From the NCBI RefSeq assembly GCF_047948215.1, contig NC_134455.1, forward strand, positions 302,082,147 to 302,146,146: a DNA stretch of 64,000 bases, in the 5' to 3' direction. Of the stretch, positions 10,838 to 25,459 are shown piece by piece; position 1 is the first letter of the stretch; each line of letters begins with the position of its first letter. The stretch comes from Lycorma delicatula (taxonomy: Eukaryota > Arthropoda > Insecta > Hemiptera > Fulgoridae). The notes under the pieces were generated by a model that ran no database searches, was not told where the DNA came from, and saw only the letters and a list, made by a program, of their open reading frames with translations. The position numbers and the translations under genes were made by a program.

Positions 10838-11828
10838 TTTCTGTTGCTTATTTAAAATTAAAAATTTTTTGTTATTTAAAAATAAAATTAAAAATGGTTT
10901 ATAAATGCGTTTTTCTTAAACCGTCTGTCGTTCTGACGGGGGCGGGATGGTCAAACTTTGCCATCAAATTTTAACGTACTTCCGATAAGCTAGCGAGCTA
11001 GAAATTAGAACACAAATTCATTGAGGATGACAATGTAATGTAGTGCAGACGTTTTTTACTAAGTTCCAGTAAGTAGTGTCTAAGCTGCCTAATTTCCATT
11101 TATAACTTCAACCTGAGGTTAATATCTCAGGTTGAAGTTATTGAATCATTTGTTGAAAAATTCTTCCTCCATACAATCTGTCTAAATTGAGTTTTACAGA
11201 CGTTCAGTTTAATTTAAAAATGATGTAAATATCGTGTTACAATCTACTTTCGCGTTGTTAATGATGTTTCTGACTCCTCAGTTTGTGAATCGTCTAAAGG
11301 TTACGTTCCATTCTAATTTTCTACTGTTCTGACGTTTCTGCTAGTTTAATTGCGAATGAAAGAAACGTTCACCTTCTATCTATCATTACTGTTTTGAATT
11401 TGAAGTTATTGTTTCTGATAAACATTGTCTTGAATGTTTTATTCTACTCTCACGTTGTTTACTCGTTTCACTTGTTCTTTGCATTCTTCAATTATTTTAT
11501 TATCGCTTGTTTTTTCAAAACTTACATTATTAATTTTTTTCGTTTTTTGCTCCGTTCCTTATTCATTGTTGAAAAAAGATCTTTTAACTCAATAATTTTA
11601 CTTATGACAGAAAATTATGACTTTTTTGAATTTTAGGATTATGCTATGATTAATCATAAGATTTTTGTTTTAAAACCATTTTTTAATTGAATAATTTAAT
11701 TAATATGACAAAATAATGACTACAAAGTTTAAAAACATGCATTTTTTTAAAAATACGCTTTTAATTAAAATGCATAAAGTAATTTATATTCTGAAGAGTG
11801 GAAATTAAATTTCCTCTCATTTAAATTT
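10838..11828. other. intergenic, nothing recognised
   Basis: AT-rich sequence downstream of gene A. It has a local palindrome (AACTTCAACCTGAGGTTAAT with a reverse-complement copy just after, about 11105-11143). A hydrophobic 80-codon frame at 11394-11636 is phenylalanine-rich because of T-rich DNA and is not supported as a gene. Confidence 0.5.
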
Positions 11829-11985
11829 AGTCCACCGGGCTGGTCTAGTGGTTAACTCGTCGTCGGAAATCAGTTATTTAACAGCTGATTTTCGAAGTCG
11901 AAGGTTCTGAAGTTCAAATTCTAGTAAAGGATAGTTGCTTTTATACGGGTTTAAATACTATTTAGTGGATACCTGTGTAGTTTGT
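11829..11985 (+). repeat. tRNA-derived SINE, 3'-shortened copy
   Basis: Starts with the same head as the 3370 copy (CCACCGGGCTGGTCTAGTGG) and keeps the A-box-like and B-box-like (GTTCAAATTC) motifs. It loses similarity after the ATACGGGTTTAAATACTA segment. No target-site duplication could be identified. Confidence 0.8.
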
Positions 11986-13109
11986 TCTGTTAAATAAATA
12001 AATACAGTTCTGTTAAAACTATGGTATTGGTGATTCTTACAAAAAATTCAATATTTCGTTACATTAGTGTTAATAAATAAATAAATAAAAAAACTACTAT
12101 TTGTACTAACTGAGAAATTTATCTCTCATTAAAAAAAAATATTCTTTTAATAAGGCCTACGATTGATTTTAGAATAACTAGAAATTGATTTAGAAAACTA
12201 ATCCTTATCAAAAAATTTGTGAATTAAAGTATTTACAAAAACATCTAATCCCGGCTTTACGAAAACTTTTGTGTGCATCCAGAAACAAATGAAGTAGGGA
12301 ATGAACATGTTCTTAAAGAAAAGTAAAATTCCCTATCAATTATGTCCTTGAAAAAGGACTCAATCGCAGTAAGAGAATAAAACTTTTCAACCTATTATTT
12401 TTATTATTCCAACCAGTTGTTCCTATTCAATATACGTATTCCACCCAAGATTTGCATGATTTATCAGTGAGGCATGGTATAGATGGTTTTAATGAACATT
12501 GTCCGATAGTAATGGACAATGTGTATTAAAACTAAAGTAATAAAAAAGATATTTTAACAGCACAGTAGTGCTAAAAACAAGCAAAATTTAACAGTTTCAG
12601 TCAGAGGTAGGGCGAATTGATTCCCGTGAAATTAAGATAAGTAATAAATTATGAATAATTAATGGTATAAGCTATTAATCATCAATGAGAAACATATGCA
12701 TATCAATTGATAAAGTTATTGACAAGTATGCAGTAAGCTTCCTATGATTTCCACAATGGGTTTGTACTTTCTCACAACCATCCCAATTATCTTACTAAAA
12801 TAATGTAAAATTCTTGTACAACCACATAAACATATTTTTTGTATTAAGTTAATAGTGGTTTTATCTTAGGAATTCTATTGAATAACATTCGTGAAATAGT
12901 TCAATATTGTTTAATAATAAATTAAAAGATCTTTAAAATGAACGTATGATTAATTGAAAGTATTAAGTTAACGGTTGAATTAAGATGGACGTTATGAAAT
13001 TGGTGAATCATGTTAAATGATTAAGTTTCTACTTTTTTCTTCTTGTGATGGATAGTGACAACCAATTAACTATTCCTGATATTTGATATCCAGTTGTTCA
13101 GTTGTGATA
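11986..13109. other. intergenic, nothing recognised
   Basis: AT-rich, with short AAATA microsatellites near 11990 and 12070. No coding or repeat signal is seen. Confidence 0.5.
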
Positions 13110-13618
13110 CACAATAATTCCAAATTGCACGGCAATCTCTCGGAAAATGATTCTATAGCCAAAAATAAAAAAAACGTTTATATAAACATAGGTCAGAAAA
13201 CGATTCCTTAGCGAGTTTCGGCTCGTGAAATATTTAACCCTGCTTTCCGATCCTTCTGTGAAATTAAAGCGTACTAAAATTCTTGGGGTAAAAATTGTTG
13301 AAAAGTAGCGTTGATTCTTTTAATAATTTAAGTCTTGAATTCTTGTCGTTATAAATATTTTATTGTGATTGAAACAAAAAGTTTTTATTGTAAACATTTT
13401 TTTTTTTTTTTAATTGTTAATTTATTGTATTTTTACCAAGAATTTTAGTACGGCTTAATTTCACAGAGGAAGCAGACATCAGGGCTAAATGTTTCACGAG
13501 CCGAAACTCGCTAACGAACCGTTTTCTGACCTATGTTTATATGAACTGTTTTTCTTCTTTTTTTTTTTTTTGTAGAATTAACTACTGAGAAATTTCCGTG
13601 CAATTTAAAATCACTCTG
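13110..13618. mobile_element. MITE with long terminal inverted repeats
   Basis: Two arms of about 180 bp face each other around a short AT-rich centre (about 13290-13433). Matching blocks include CAAATTGCACGG at the tip, then ATATAAACATAGGTCAGAAA, then GCGAGTTTCGGCTCGTGAAA, then GTACTAAAATTCTTGG. The tips read TACA and TGTA with flanking TA at 13108-13109 and 13619-13620, as for Tc1/mariner-type MITEs. The arms are about 85 per cent alike by eye. No coding capacity. Confidence 0.85.
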
Positions 13619-14820
13619 TATTACTAAATTTCATTACCTTTACATGCCGTTTTTTAAAAAAAGTTGCTTACGTTTTAGACTGGGGGTTGATATTTTATTT
13701 ACCGAAGGAAATTTTGTATGAACGTAAAAAAAATCACAAAAATGATTCTCACTGTATTATAATAGATTCAAAATAATAAATAAATCTAATAAAAGCTACT
13801 TGATATAATTTCACTTTAATTACTATTTATAGTTCTGAATTCGTAACGAAGTCATCACAGCAGGTTCCGTAAATTTACGTGTTATACTTTCTAAGATTTG
13901 ATAGTTTCAAACAATTTTGTAACAAATTATGTGAGTTTTTTATTCCTGGGCGCAAAACGAAGTATCCGTCATTAACACTTGAACACGATATTTATACATT
14001 AAAGAATTAAATTAAGAAATATCACCTAGAAATTAAACAACCGTAATATAAAAATACAGTGTAAATGGAAAACGCCTACGTCGTATGCTAAAAGCGAAAT
14101 AAAACCACAATTAAAAACAGGATTAAAAAATTTAACTTAAAAAAAACAAAAATACCACGTGGCATAAGCCAAACGGCATAAATAGACGAAAAATATAATA
14201 TGAAAAGTCAAATTTTTGAATCCAAATGTGCTGCATTAATAAATCGTATGGAATTCGATAACACAGTCATATCGTTCCTTAAAATATTTCTGATGTTAGC
14301 CCCAAATTTTGTGAGGAATTATCAGCAAATAAGAAGATTTTCGCAATAATAGATATAAAAATAGGCTTTTATTATGACTTACGTTTAAAAATCATGTAAA
14401 AAAAATTGAAGCAATTTTTAACTTCAAATAAAATTACAGTTCGCGTTCGACTCAGAGAATAAATTTAATTAGAGATATATTTTTAATAAAAAATCTTATG
14501 AAATCTGATAATTCATTTCTGAGATATCACGTTTAAAATCGAACGACTTATAATAATTAATGATCGGATGGTAAATCTTTAATTTATCACATCTTGTAAT
14601 CGACGCCGGTCAACAACTCTACCTTCAACCATCGCATCTTGTAAAAGGACTTCAAAGAAACCGATCGGATCTTTTGTGAAGGTCAACTAATAGCATGCTT
14701 CCTAGGCGACTGTATCGCGGTTCTTTCATTGGCTGGAATTCCTACGTTTGTACATATGACGCAGGGAATAATGATTCTCATTATGCATTATTATCAAATT
14801 TTTATCTACCTTACCACCAG
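13619..14820. other. intergenic region upstream of gene B
   Basis: AT-rich until about 14575, then of more balanced composition towards the gene B start. The 14695-14898 open frame overlaps the gene B start in another register and has no recognisable motif. It probably reflects the 5' UTR and promoter. Confidence 0.5.
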
Positions 14821-14890
14821 CCGGTTCAGTGCGACTTCAACAACTTGACGGAACGGTTTTTGTTTTACGGAAGAAAATTTATTTTTCAGT
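14800..14890 (+). promoter_or_regulatory. possible core promoter and 5' UTR of gene B
   Basis: An arthropod initiator-like TCAGT lies at 14826-14830, about 60 bases before the ATG of gene B, with a weak T/A-rich element (TTTTTATC) about 25 bases further up. Such motifs are common by chance. A CAG just before the ATG could also be a splice acceptor from an upstream untranslated exon. Confidence 0.25.
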
Positions 14891-14951
14891 ATGTGTAATT
14901 TATTACGTATTTCTTCATTAACGGTATTTATAACTGCGACAATTATAACTG
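14891..14951 (+). CDS. i-type lysozyme gene B, exon 1 (signal peptide)
   Basis: ATG opens a 20-codon exon encoding MCNLLRISSLTVFITATIIT, a short basic start and a hydrophobic core, i.e. a signal peptide. It ends in one extra G at a strong donor (G/GTAAGTTTT). That G joins the TT of 41833 to give Val, so the phase-1 junction fits exactly. The exon resembles the orphan signal-peptide exon at 55163 (M.NL..ISS.T) and shares its first nine donor bases. The intron would be 26.9 kb, long but filled almost entirely with transposons. An alternative is that this exon serves another lysozyme copy lost from the intron. Confidence 0.75.
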
Positions 14952-16759
14952 GTAAGTTTTAGACTCGTGGCAAAAAAATGGTTAATTTAAAATGAAATAA
15001 TTTCATAATTATTATTGCAGTCATAACTATTAATAATAATTATGAATGGATTTCAAAATAATTAATATTTTTCATTGAATGTAATTATTTAAGTGATAAA
15101 TCATTAGATTAGTTATTGATCTTGAAAATATTTACTTAATTACTGAATTTATTTACTGAATTATTTGGTTCTTTTTATTTTATGGAACATATTCCCTATG
15201 GGATGATGTTATTACCATTCAAAGTTGTAATTAATTGAAAATTACAAATAATTAAGAAATGAATTGAGCATGAAAGGATGCAGCAGTGTACACAATATAA
15301 ATATGTATATGTATGTATGTATGTGTTCGTCTTCTTTTTCTTAATCGAACGCGGGTAAAAAATGTATCAATTGATTTATTTTTTTGTTGTAAATAATTGA
15401 TTAATTAAGATGCATTTTACTTGGATGTACATTTATTGCAATTTATCCTAATTGGGATAAGTTTTTTTTATTTAATGTTCAATTCTCACATTTTTTTCTG
15501 TAAACATTTTTTTTAGATATCATTAATTATTCCTAAGATTACAACAAGAGTGTACATGATAAGAATATTGCAAATTTTTTGAGAATTTTAGTTAAATAAT
15601 TATGTTTTCTTATCCGTGTTTAAGCAAATATATTTACGGCTGAATTTTTTATTATTCTGTGAATAATGTGATCTGAGTTTGGATTTAAGAATTATTAATA
15701 AAATAAAAATAAAAAATATAAATAAGAGTTTAAAAAGCACTAAAAATAGCAAAGATTTTACTTTTCCAGTTCTTTAATCTTCAACTTTTTCAGGTTGACA
15801 CCAAATTAATATTAATTACAGTACTTAATGTAGTGCCAATTTAAAATATTCAACATTTAAAGACGAATTAAAATAGCATTACTTTTTAATTATTTAAAAA
15901 AAAGTCGCTTATTTTTACACGACTGCCCAAAAAGGAGTGTAATTTATTTAGGGTGTATGTATGTTTGTCCACCGTAGAACCTCAACGGCTGAACCGATTT
16001 AGATTATGACTCCTCGTTGAAATTCTTACGTTACCGGGAGTGTAGTAGGCTCTATATATATATATATATATATTTAATTAAGATATAAATTTGATATTTA
16101 AGCATGATAAGTACGTTAAATAGGATAATATTTAAGTATGGAAACAGCTTTATACTGCATATCTGAGAGATATTTGGAGGCAGAAATAAATGGGGTTTTA
16201 CATAGTAAAAAAATCTGCATTATGGTGGGTTTTTAATTTTTGTCCGCTACCTTGGATCTACCATATTGAATCAAACTTAATTTTTTTAAATAGGAAGGTG
16301 GACATGTGACACATGATTTCAAATTAAAATTTTACGAGAAAAACAATGGTAAACCCCATTTTTCTATTATTGCCTTTGCTATCGAATTATAAGCATTCAA
16401 ACTTGCAATGATGGGAAAATCGTGTTAACATAAAACGTGGTAAAATGCGATGCATAAACAATTTTATTGAATTTTACATTCAGAAACAAACGATAACGAA
16501 TTTAAACTGCTAAGAATGCTTCTTACGCATTTATATTAACAGGTCTATTGCTTTAGATAAATTTGTATTACTGTGACCTACGTTAAAAAAAAAAAAAAAT
16601 TAGAAACTGAAACCAGGCGGTACGATTTAGGATGAGGAGATCATACATTACGAGGTATTTTAAGAGTAACGTTGTGGAATTTAAAAAAAAAATAGTGTCA
16701 GTATTATTATTATTATTATTTTCGAATTCTCCCACTAAATGAAAGACGTTAAGCAAATA
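14952..16759. other. gene B intron 1, first part
   Basis: AT-rich. At about 15925-16060 lies a more balanced block (TGTATGTATGTTTGTCCACC, then CAACGGCTGAACCGATTTAGA) followed by a TA microsatellite. It has the look of a short non-autonomous Helitron fragment, but I cannot confirm that. The TTA microsatellite at 16704-16720 is simple sequence. Confidence 0.45.
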
Positions 16760-17085
16760 ACTCAACTTTCCTTTCGGTTCTTCTTGTTGCTCCAATAAGT
16801 TTTCATTCTTTCCGAAAAAGCTTCTTTACGCTCTTCTGACCACTTTGGTCTATACTGTTTTTGTTTTGGATGCTCTGATGTAACTTCCCATTTGTTTACT
16901 TTGTATCTGAAGGTGTCTCTTTTTAAAATGTCTGTTGGACTTACGTTGGGGTTTTTTCGGTCCTTTCGAAGTTTGTCCATCCAAGGTGTTGAGTTCTTGA
17001 GCGAGGTTATATATTCTATTACCCTCTTTGTCAATCGATTTTCTGGTAGTCTATTGAGATGACCAAAGAATTTCATTCGTCTTTT
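16760..17085 (-). pseudogene. LINE C-terminal fragment (endonuclease-RT family)
   Basis: A 104-codon minus-strand frame (16762-17076) with MKFFGHLNRLPENRLTKRV, then DILKRDTFRYKVNKWEV and SEERKEAFSERMKTYW. This lysine-rich tail, starting with a K-FFGH-RLPE-RLTKR block, is what follows the reverse transcriptase in arthropod endonuclease-RT LINEs. No RT domain is left upstream of it, so it is a 5'-truncated insertion. Confidence 0.65.
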
Positions 17086-18099
17086 CTTAATGTCATCAAT
17101 TTCGATGTTTGAATACTTAGTATTATTATCTTCATTATTTCTTCAACAGAACTGTAACAAGCAATAAAGATTATGAAATTGCTGCTAGATACTGTTATTT
17201 TTATTTTTGAACTATTAAACAACCCTGTGTTTTAAGGCCATCCGTGTGTTTTGAGCAAGGTAGGAGTCGAATTACACATTACCTCGATCAAAAATTTTAT
17301 GAATTTTAGTCACCAAAGGAACAGCTTAATAGCTACCACATTCGTGTAATTTGACACCTTGCAATATTTCATTCTTATCAAACAAAAAAGACATGCTATT
17401 TCCTTTAAATACAAATGACCTTAACCATCTCAAGCACTTAAATATTTGGCCTGATTTAAAAAATCAGGATGAAACTTTATTAAAAAAAAAATGTACTTCA
17501 ATTGTTAAATGCATAAGAAGATAAGGATAACACTATTAACACTTCTTCCAATGTGAATTGGACGTAATAAAAAACATTTCTTTATTAACTATTTTCTAAT
17601 AAGTAAATACAGAACAGAATTTTAGTCCACCTGGTATAAGATACTCACCTCAGAATTGTTTCGTACTAACAAGACACATTATTTACATGCTTAATAACAC
17701 GCATTCCAACTAGGTTTCTATGTTTCTTGCATGTATTGCATGTAATTTCATGTAAAAAATGATATATCACGTCGAATTATATTCAGCATTCCTAATGCTG
17801 AGTGAAAAAAAAAAATTGACTAAAGTTTCATTGAATTTCAAAAACCACATTTTTGAAAAAAAATTTTAGATTCAACACAAGTGAATTTTTAAATGACATA
17901 CATTTTTGGTTTTTTCTTAATTTAATGAATATTAATAACATTGATTGTAATTGCCATTTTGTTTCATAAGATATCCTGATCAATGACATTTCCAATATTA
18001 ATTTTTTTACCATTATTTTATTTTCTCTAACAGTTATTTATATGTATTATGGATGTAAAATATTATATCCATAATATTTGATGTAATATTGTACAGTAA
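17086..18099. other. gene B intron 1, nothing recognised
   Basis: AT-rich sequence with short homopolymer runs. No supported gene or recurring repeat. Confidence 0.5.
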
Positions 18100-19720
18100 A
18101 TATGATTATACATCCTGAACCCGTAAGGGAAGACAGCCTCCGCCACCCCCTCCGTTCCGAGCCCTTATGGGCTTTACCGGTGGTCATCTTCGAAACCTCG
18201 GCTTTTGACATATACCAGTCCGCCTTGGCCAGGATGCCACCGATGCGAATGCCACAAGTGACATATTTAATGAACTCAAAACACATCTCACCGAGTCTTA
18301 AGTAAGACTGAAAGGACCTAACTAATCAAAGGAAATGAACTAGCTACCCGTAGAAGGTAAAAGTGAGTTCAACACACAACACGAAAATAAAAATATTACA
18401 CGGGACAAACAACACGGTAACATTGAAACAAAATAAAACAAAGAGCAAAAAAATAATTTATAAAACAAAACATCAACAGAAACAGAATACAAGAAAAATA
18501 CAAGCAGAGCTCTAGATCTCGTCAGCAATCCTTTTGTTTACTAAGTTCACTATAAAACTCTCCACTATTGCCCATTCTCCCTGGCTCCTCCAGTTTACAC
18601 TGGTCCGATAAGATCAAGCCGACAGATAGTTTCCGGACGCATTAACTCGTACTTCGAGTACTCATATAGAACATGGTAGGTGTAGTCCAATTGTCCATAC
18701 TGAGACCACATCCGAGAATCTACCAGGTCGAATTTCTGCAGTCTGTCTCTAAAAGCACCATGGCCGGAAAGAAATTGCGTCACATATTATTGGGGTGCAC
18801 CCAAGAGGCGTCCCGTAAACCAACAACATTTGTAGAGAGATCATGCGTATAACGTCCACCATCTGTCTCATCCCATCTGGTCTGCCACAAGGCATTGCCA
18901 TGTTGTTCAATCTCTCGAACTTTATCCGAAGTCAACTCGCCGGACTTCTTAGCAACATACCGCTGCTGCTTCTCAGACGAAATTACGTTTTTAGGTTTCA
19001 CGCCTCTGCAATCACCATGACTGCCTTCCGTGAAATAGTACGGTAACCACCCGTTACCGTTAACAATTTTAGGCGTTGAGTCCTTAATAATATGTCCCGA
19101 TAACTTTTATATTTTAGCCTGTCAGCCAAAACAGGCGCCGCTACAGCATAATAGCCTCTCACACGCCTTTATACAGGATGTTCATGGTCTTAAAGTTAAG
19201 ACTCCAATCAGGATTGATCACACGTCGAATACCGAAGAAGGCATTGCAGGCCCTCTCCGCGACGTATTGAAGGTGCTTCTTAAATTGCAGTTTCTTATGA
19301 AGAAACGCTCCGAGGTACTTCAGAATTTGAACATACTTATACGCTGGCCTACCATCGAAACACAGACACGCCGGCTCACTGCCAAACGGCCTTTGAGGAG
19401 CATCATCGTGGTCTTTTCCGGGCTAAACGTCATCTTGTGTTGATGACTCCACAGCTCAAGCCCGGGTGGCTCGGAGTTCAACCTCCCTCCGCGAGCTTCC
19501 TTCAACCAGTAGGAGTTCATCGTCAGCATAAGCTACGATGCAACATCCGCTGGGCAACCTCTGCAGGAGAGAATCAAACTCCACCACCACAATAATGGCC
19601 CCTGCACGCTGCCCTGGGGACATGACTTAGACAGCGTCTTGCCAACCTCGCGAAGGCAGCCATGAGGTTATAATCACATTCCGATGACTGAAGTAACTTT
19701 GCATAAATTGCAATTCACTT
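18100..19720 (-). mobile_element. R1-like non-LTR retrotransposon fragment
   Basis: On the minus strand the reverse transcriptase active site is preserved as AYADDELLLVEG (about 19520-19556), preceded by SPGQRAGAIIVVVEFDSLL. Downstream come the thumb region (HQHKMTFSPEKTTMMLLKGR, 19320-19529) and a C-terminal piece (MTQFLSGHGAFRDRLQKF, 18595-18783). The last aligns with LTQFLTGHGCFNNYLHK in the copy at 44.9-46.9 kb. The CCHC zinc finger of that copy has decayed here. Frameshifts and stops break the frame throughout. The stretch 18100-18540 is probably its 3' untranslated part, including an A/C-rich zone. Confidence 0.75.
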
Positions 19721-22700
19721 ACAGTACATTCTCTTTTTTGGAGTTGGTAAATAGCCCACTACAATACAGGAGTAGGAGTTACGGATCAAACGGTCAAAAC
19801 CTGCTTGTTATTTCCTATAACAAAAAATAAATAATAAGAATAATAATAATAATAAGATAATAATATCAGTTGACCCAAGCATTTAATTTGTAGTAGGGTT
19901 ACAAATTACTAATTATTGTGTTTTATTATCAGTGTTATTTATTATTGTGAAGGCTGTTATTATTAGTGTTTCCGCTGTTAATTCCAACATTACCTGTTTA
20001 AAATTTATATGTAATAATATGTAAAGTTTGGATATAATTCTGAAAATAATACGAAATAAAAAAATTACTGTGGGGCGTTTTACCTCGTTTTATTAGTACC
20101 GCAATTTTTCCCTTTTTACAACTTTGATTGCCTACAACCAGAAAATTATCAATAAACGGGTTTCACCATCGTTTATCTCACAAGCATTAAAATTATCTAT
20201 GACATATCCTACTTAAAAAAAAATGTTTGATTCAATATGGCGGACTAAATTTCAAACATAACCATAAAGTAGTAATTTTATAACTATATAGATTGCACTT
20301 GTTTCTACTTTCTAATAGTTTTCAATTTTGGAATATGACGCCATTTCCATACTTTAATACCACTGTACACTAAGTTACCTGGCACTTCAAAAAATTACAA
20401 TATTTAATAAAAATTAAGATCACAGATTCGTAGAATTTTTTAACAAGTGAAAAATTATTAGAACAAAATTAATAGAAATGAATATATCAATTTTTCAGGA
20501 TAGCAGAAGATACTCGTAAGCAGATAGTTGTCCATTCTTTTAGTAATTTTTTTATTATTGATATTACCAAGGTAATAATAATTTTAATTTTATGCGATGT
20601 TTTGTGTACTTAAAATACTACAACCTTGAATATATTTAGCCTGTAATATGTCTGTTATTTAAAATAACTGATGATGAAAGCGGGAATAAATTTATGATTA
20701 TTGCAAATAACTGGTCGAAGATTGTAAAGAAATAATGCTTTTTCAATAGTTATTTCTATAAATTTCTACTCTTTCCAGTGATTTAAATAAAAAAAATAGG
20801 TTATATTATATTTTTGAAAATACATCTAAAATGTGATAAAGCTTATAAAAAACATTACCCTATTAAAAAAAAAAAAAAAAAAAGAAATCGTAATAAGCGC
20901 ACAGGCGAGAAACCTTCTTTTTGGTAAAAAAAAGAAAAGAAAAGATTGTTAAGACTACTACCGTGTGTGAGCTAAGGCTCTATTGAATATAGAATATGAA
21001 TTTCCTTATTAAATAGTACTTTTACTTTTTCCCTCATTTTCTGCGTAATTAATTAATTGAGTTATATTATCAACTATAAATTTCCGATTAGTTTTCTCAA
21101 ATCTGTGCTCAAAAATACTTGAAAATTAACATGACATCGGGCTGCAAACTATTAGGTTTATATTGTGCTGTAAATCATCGGGTTGAATATAATTAGATTA
21201 TAAAAATTTAATACTAAACAACGGTACAAAGAAAATGAAAACCATCTTGAAATCATACACATAAGTAAATTAACTTTTGCTTAAAAATCTTCTATTTAAA
21301 TTATCGGAAAAAAAATTACGAAGAGGCGATCAGGGGAACTTCCTTTTTAACTTCAAATAATAATTATTAAAATTGCTTAATATAAGGTTATAATATACAC
21401 GGGGAAAAAATTATAACAATTATTGCGATTCTATCTTTCGAACAATTTTCATTTAAATAATTTTATCAAGAAAGAATGCAAGTGACATTAGACGAAGACA
21501 GTTTGTAATGTGCCAAGGAAAAGTAATTATAAAATATGATGTACATATTGTTCGAAGAAACACAAGAGGAAATGTTAGCTTGTTCTGAAAATATTTCTGT
21601 AGTTTAAAATGATGAAAAAAATGAATTATATATTTATGTTTATAGTGTTATTGTATTATATTGTGTTATTGTTTATTATATTTATTGGGTTTATGTTATA
21701 TTATTTACTTATTAGCTAATTATAGATAGAAAGTTACATGTTTGGCTACATTCCAAATAAGATATAAAAATTTGCTTGTTTTAATAAATATAAAAAAAAA
21801 ATTTAAATAAAAATCATAAAAATATGTTTAATAATAGAATAAGTACAATACACAGTTTAATAAAAGCTTTGAATATTATTTAAAATAAAAATTGATAGAA
21901 GATTTTTTAAAAGTTTTCTATGATAAAATTTATATTACTCATTTGTATAGATTTATAAACCTTCAGAAAATTATAGGAGAATAACATTGTGCTTATTAAT
22001 CCGTGCATTAGGTGCCTTCGAAGTCTTTAAGAAAAAAAAAAAAAAATTAATAGATAATTATTTCCGAATTGGCTATCTCGGCATTTATATAAATAAATAA
22101 ATATATGTATTTTTTTCCTGTTTATGCGTTCATCCAGTGATAAGTTGAACAGCTTAGAAGTCTGAAAGAAAATTTGTAGTAATTTCCTTGGATGATATTA
22201 TAAAGAAGGAAACTATTCGTTTAACTTAGGAGCAATCTATTAATTAATATTTGCAACTTATTTAGGGAGTATCAAATAAGAGCCTTTAATAACAGGGCTT
22301 TAAATATACAAGAAAATTTCAAAAGGTCTCGGGAACTGAGAAATCGTGACAGAAAAATTATTATTTATATATAAATAAATGAAATATAACCTTACCAACA
22401 ATTTGTTCGCAGTCTCTTTTCTAGTACTTTCGGTCATTCAACCATCCTCAGGAAAAGTTATTCTTCAATTTATATCGCTAAAATTAAATTATGTAAAAAG
22501 TAAATTTAAAATCACAACTGGTCGTCATAGTATAAAGTTAGTCACGTCTCTTATGTAAGAAGGTCGCAGTTGTAAAAAAAATTTAACTGACAAAACTTAT
22601 TGTTTCATAAATTGCATTCAAGATACAATATTGCCATCAACGCGTTTTTCTCTCTTGAAGAAAAGAAACAACCGAACATTCGGGTAAGTGAGTTGCTCTC

Positions 22701-22968
22701 ATCGTAGTTGGAGATTGAACAGACTTAAAATATTAACAACTTTCGTTTTATTAAAAGTTATAAAGCTCATTGTGAAACGACATGATTAAAAAACATCACA
22801 CGTTTATGGGTGGGAAAGCAAAAGTTTTGTGTAGTATTTTTGTGATGATGTTCACAGTGGGGCGCCTTCTAACTGAAAAATTAAGATAACATTGTGGATG
22901 TAAGGAGTGATTCGATGAAAATCTTTGAGAAAATAACATCAAAGTTGGGTAATGATGATAAGCTGACA
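19721..22968. other. gene B intron 1, nothing recognised
   Basis: About 3.2 kb of AT-rich sequence with poly-A runs (for example 20866-20883 and 22029-22046). No coding frame or recurring repeat is evident. The block 22380-22790 is slightly more balanced but unrecognised. Confidence 0.45.
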
Positions 22969-22970
22969 TA

Positions 22971-24298
<1,328 letters not shown>

Positions 24299-24850
24299 TA
24301 GTATTGTCTACAATACTCTAAAGATATATCGTATTTGCCTACATATTGTTCCAAAAATATTGTCTGCAGATCAGAAAGAAACAAAATCGACTGTTTTTTT
24401 TTTTTATGTAATCTTGTGTTTGAATCTTTATGTTTTAATATGTTATCTTGTTATGTAGTATCGCTTATAGGCAAAAATTCAAAATGGTGATAAATACGAT
24501 TTCAGACTACAAAACGAAGACGTAAATCCTTAATATCTTCTCCAGATAACTGACGATTTATCCATTTTAATATTATATACAGGTTTGACGTGATTTTCTA
24601 TCAATAAATTTTTATTTTATTCTAAAATAATTGAATTTGCTGTAGAATTTTTCAGTTGGAAAATGCAAAGTTTTCAGAAGGTCTTCTTAAAAAATCATTC
24701 ATTTATTTATTATGAAAAAGAGCACGGTAACCTCATATCCAAGCCGCTTGTTGTTAAAGCCTAAATAAACTAACCTATTCCATATTATTAGTAAATTAAT
24801 AAAAATATCGGCCTGCTATCACTGATGATTTCCATGTTAATGTGGTAGTT
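24299..24850. other. gene B intron 1, nothing recognised
   Basis: AT-rich intron between the mariner and the duplicated frame at 24851. Confidence 0.5.
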
Positions 24851-25020
24851 ACCCCTTTGTAGATTCTGACCTTGCTCGTCCTCTTGAAACTGATGAACTT
24901 GTTCCTGTTGGTAATAATAGTATAATAATTTTTCTAACAGCAGCCTTTTTTCTGATGCTGCTATACCGGCCTCAGTTATAACTTTTACAATGCAATAAAA
25001 AAACGTGTGATTTTCATACT
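24830..25020 (-). other. exon-like antisense reading frame, copy 1
   Basis: Minus-strand frame of about 60 codons containing VKVITEAGIAASEKRLLLEK, then QQEQVHQFQEDEQGQNLQRG. It pairs with the copy at 25460-25682. The DNA is about 80 per cent alike, and the one clear length difference is exactly three bases, so the frame is kept. The start ATG of the other copy is ATT here. After QNLQR comes GGG/GTAACT, which could be a splice donor. I do not recognise the protein. It could be an exon of an unseen minus-strand gene, or part of a repeat. Confidence 0.4.
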
Positions 25021-25459
25021 AATTATAAAAAACGTAGTTTTCGGCAGTTGAGTAATTGATTTTACAAATTCATTTCACAAAAACGTTTTGAGGGTATGGA
25101 TTACAAAACAATCTGTATCACAAAAATTTCATTTTTAAGTGTATCAAATAGCATTTTCAGTAAAAAGAATCTTTTGAAAAGTTTTTGAAAGATTAAGTTT
25201 ACCGGACGAAATATTTATGAGAACAATATTTATTCTGTAGTTTGTAACCAAGATTTCTGCTCACGTTATTAATAAAGAAAAACATTGTTGTAATATTATA
25301 AAATCGTGATCATTTCGTTCTTTATTTTAACTAAATGATTTGATTTGAAAGGAACACTGCAACGAAAGAAAAACTGCAATGGAAATATTTAACTGAAGTG
25401 TGTTCACGATAAAAAGAGAACGTGTATGGTAGAAAGAACTAAGAAACAAGTGTAAGTTC
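25021..25459. other. spacer between the duplicated frames
   Basis: AT-rich sequence, nothing recognised. Confidence 0.45.

Noticed and set aside
11394..11636. Hydrophobic 80-codon ORF as a membrane protein
   Set aside because: Phe/Leu/Ile-rich only because the DNA is T-rich; no start context, no partner exon.
14695..14898. 67-codon ORF before gene B
   Set aside because: Overlaps the signal-peptide ATG in another frame and shows no motif; better explained as 5' UTR.
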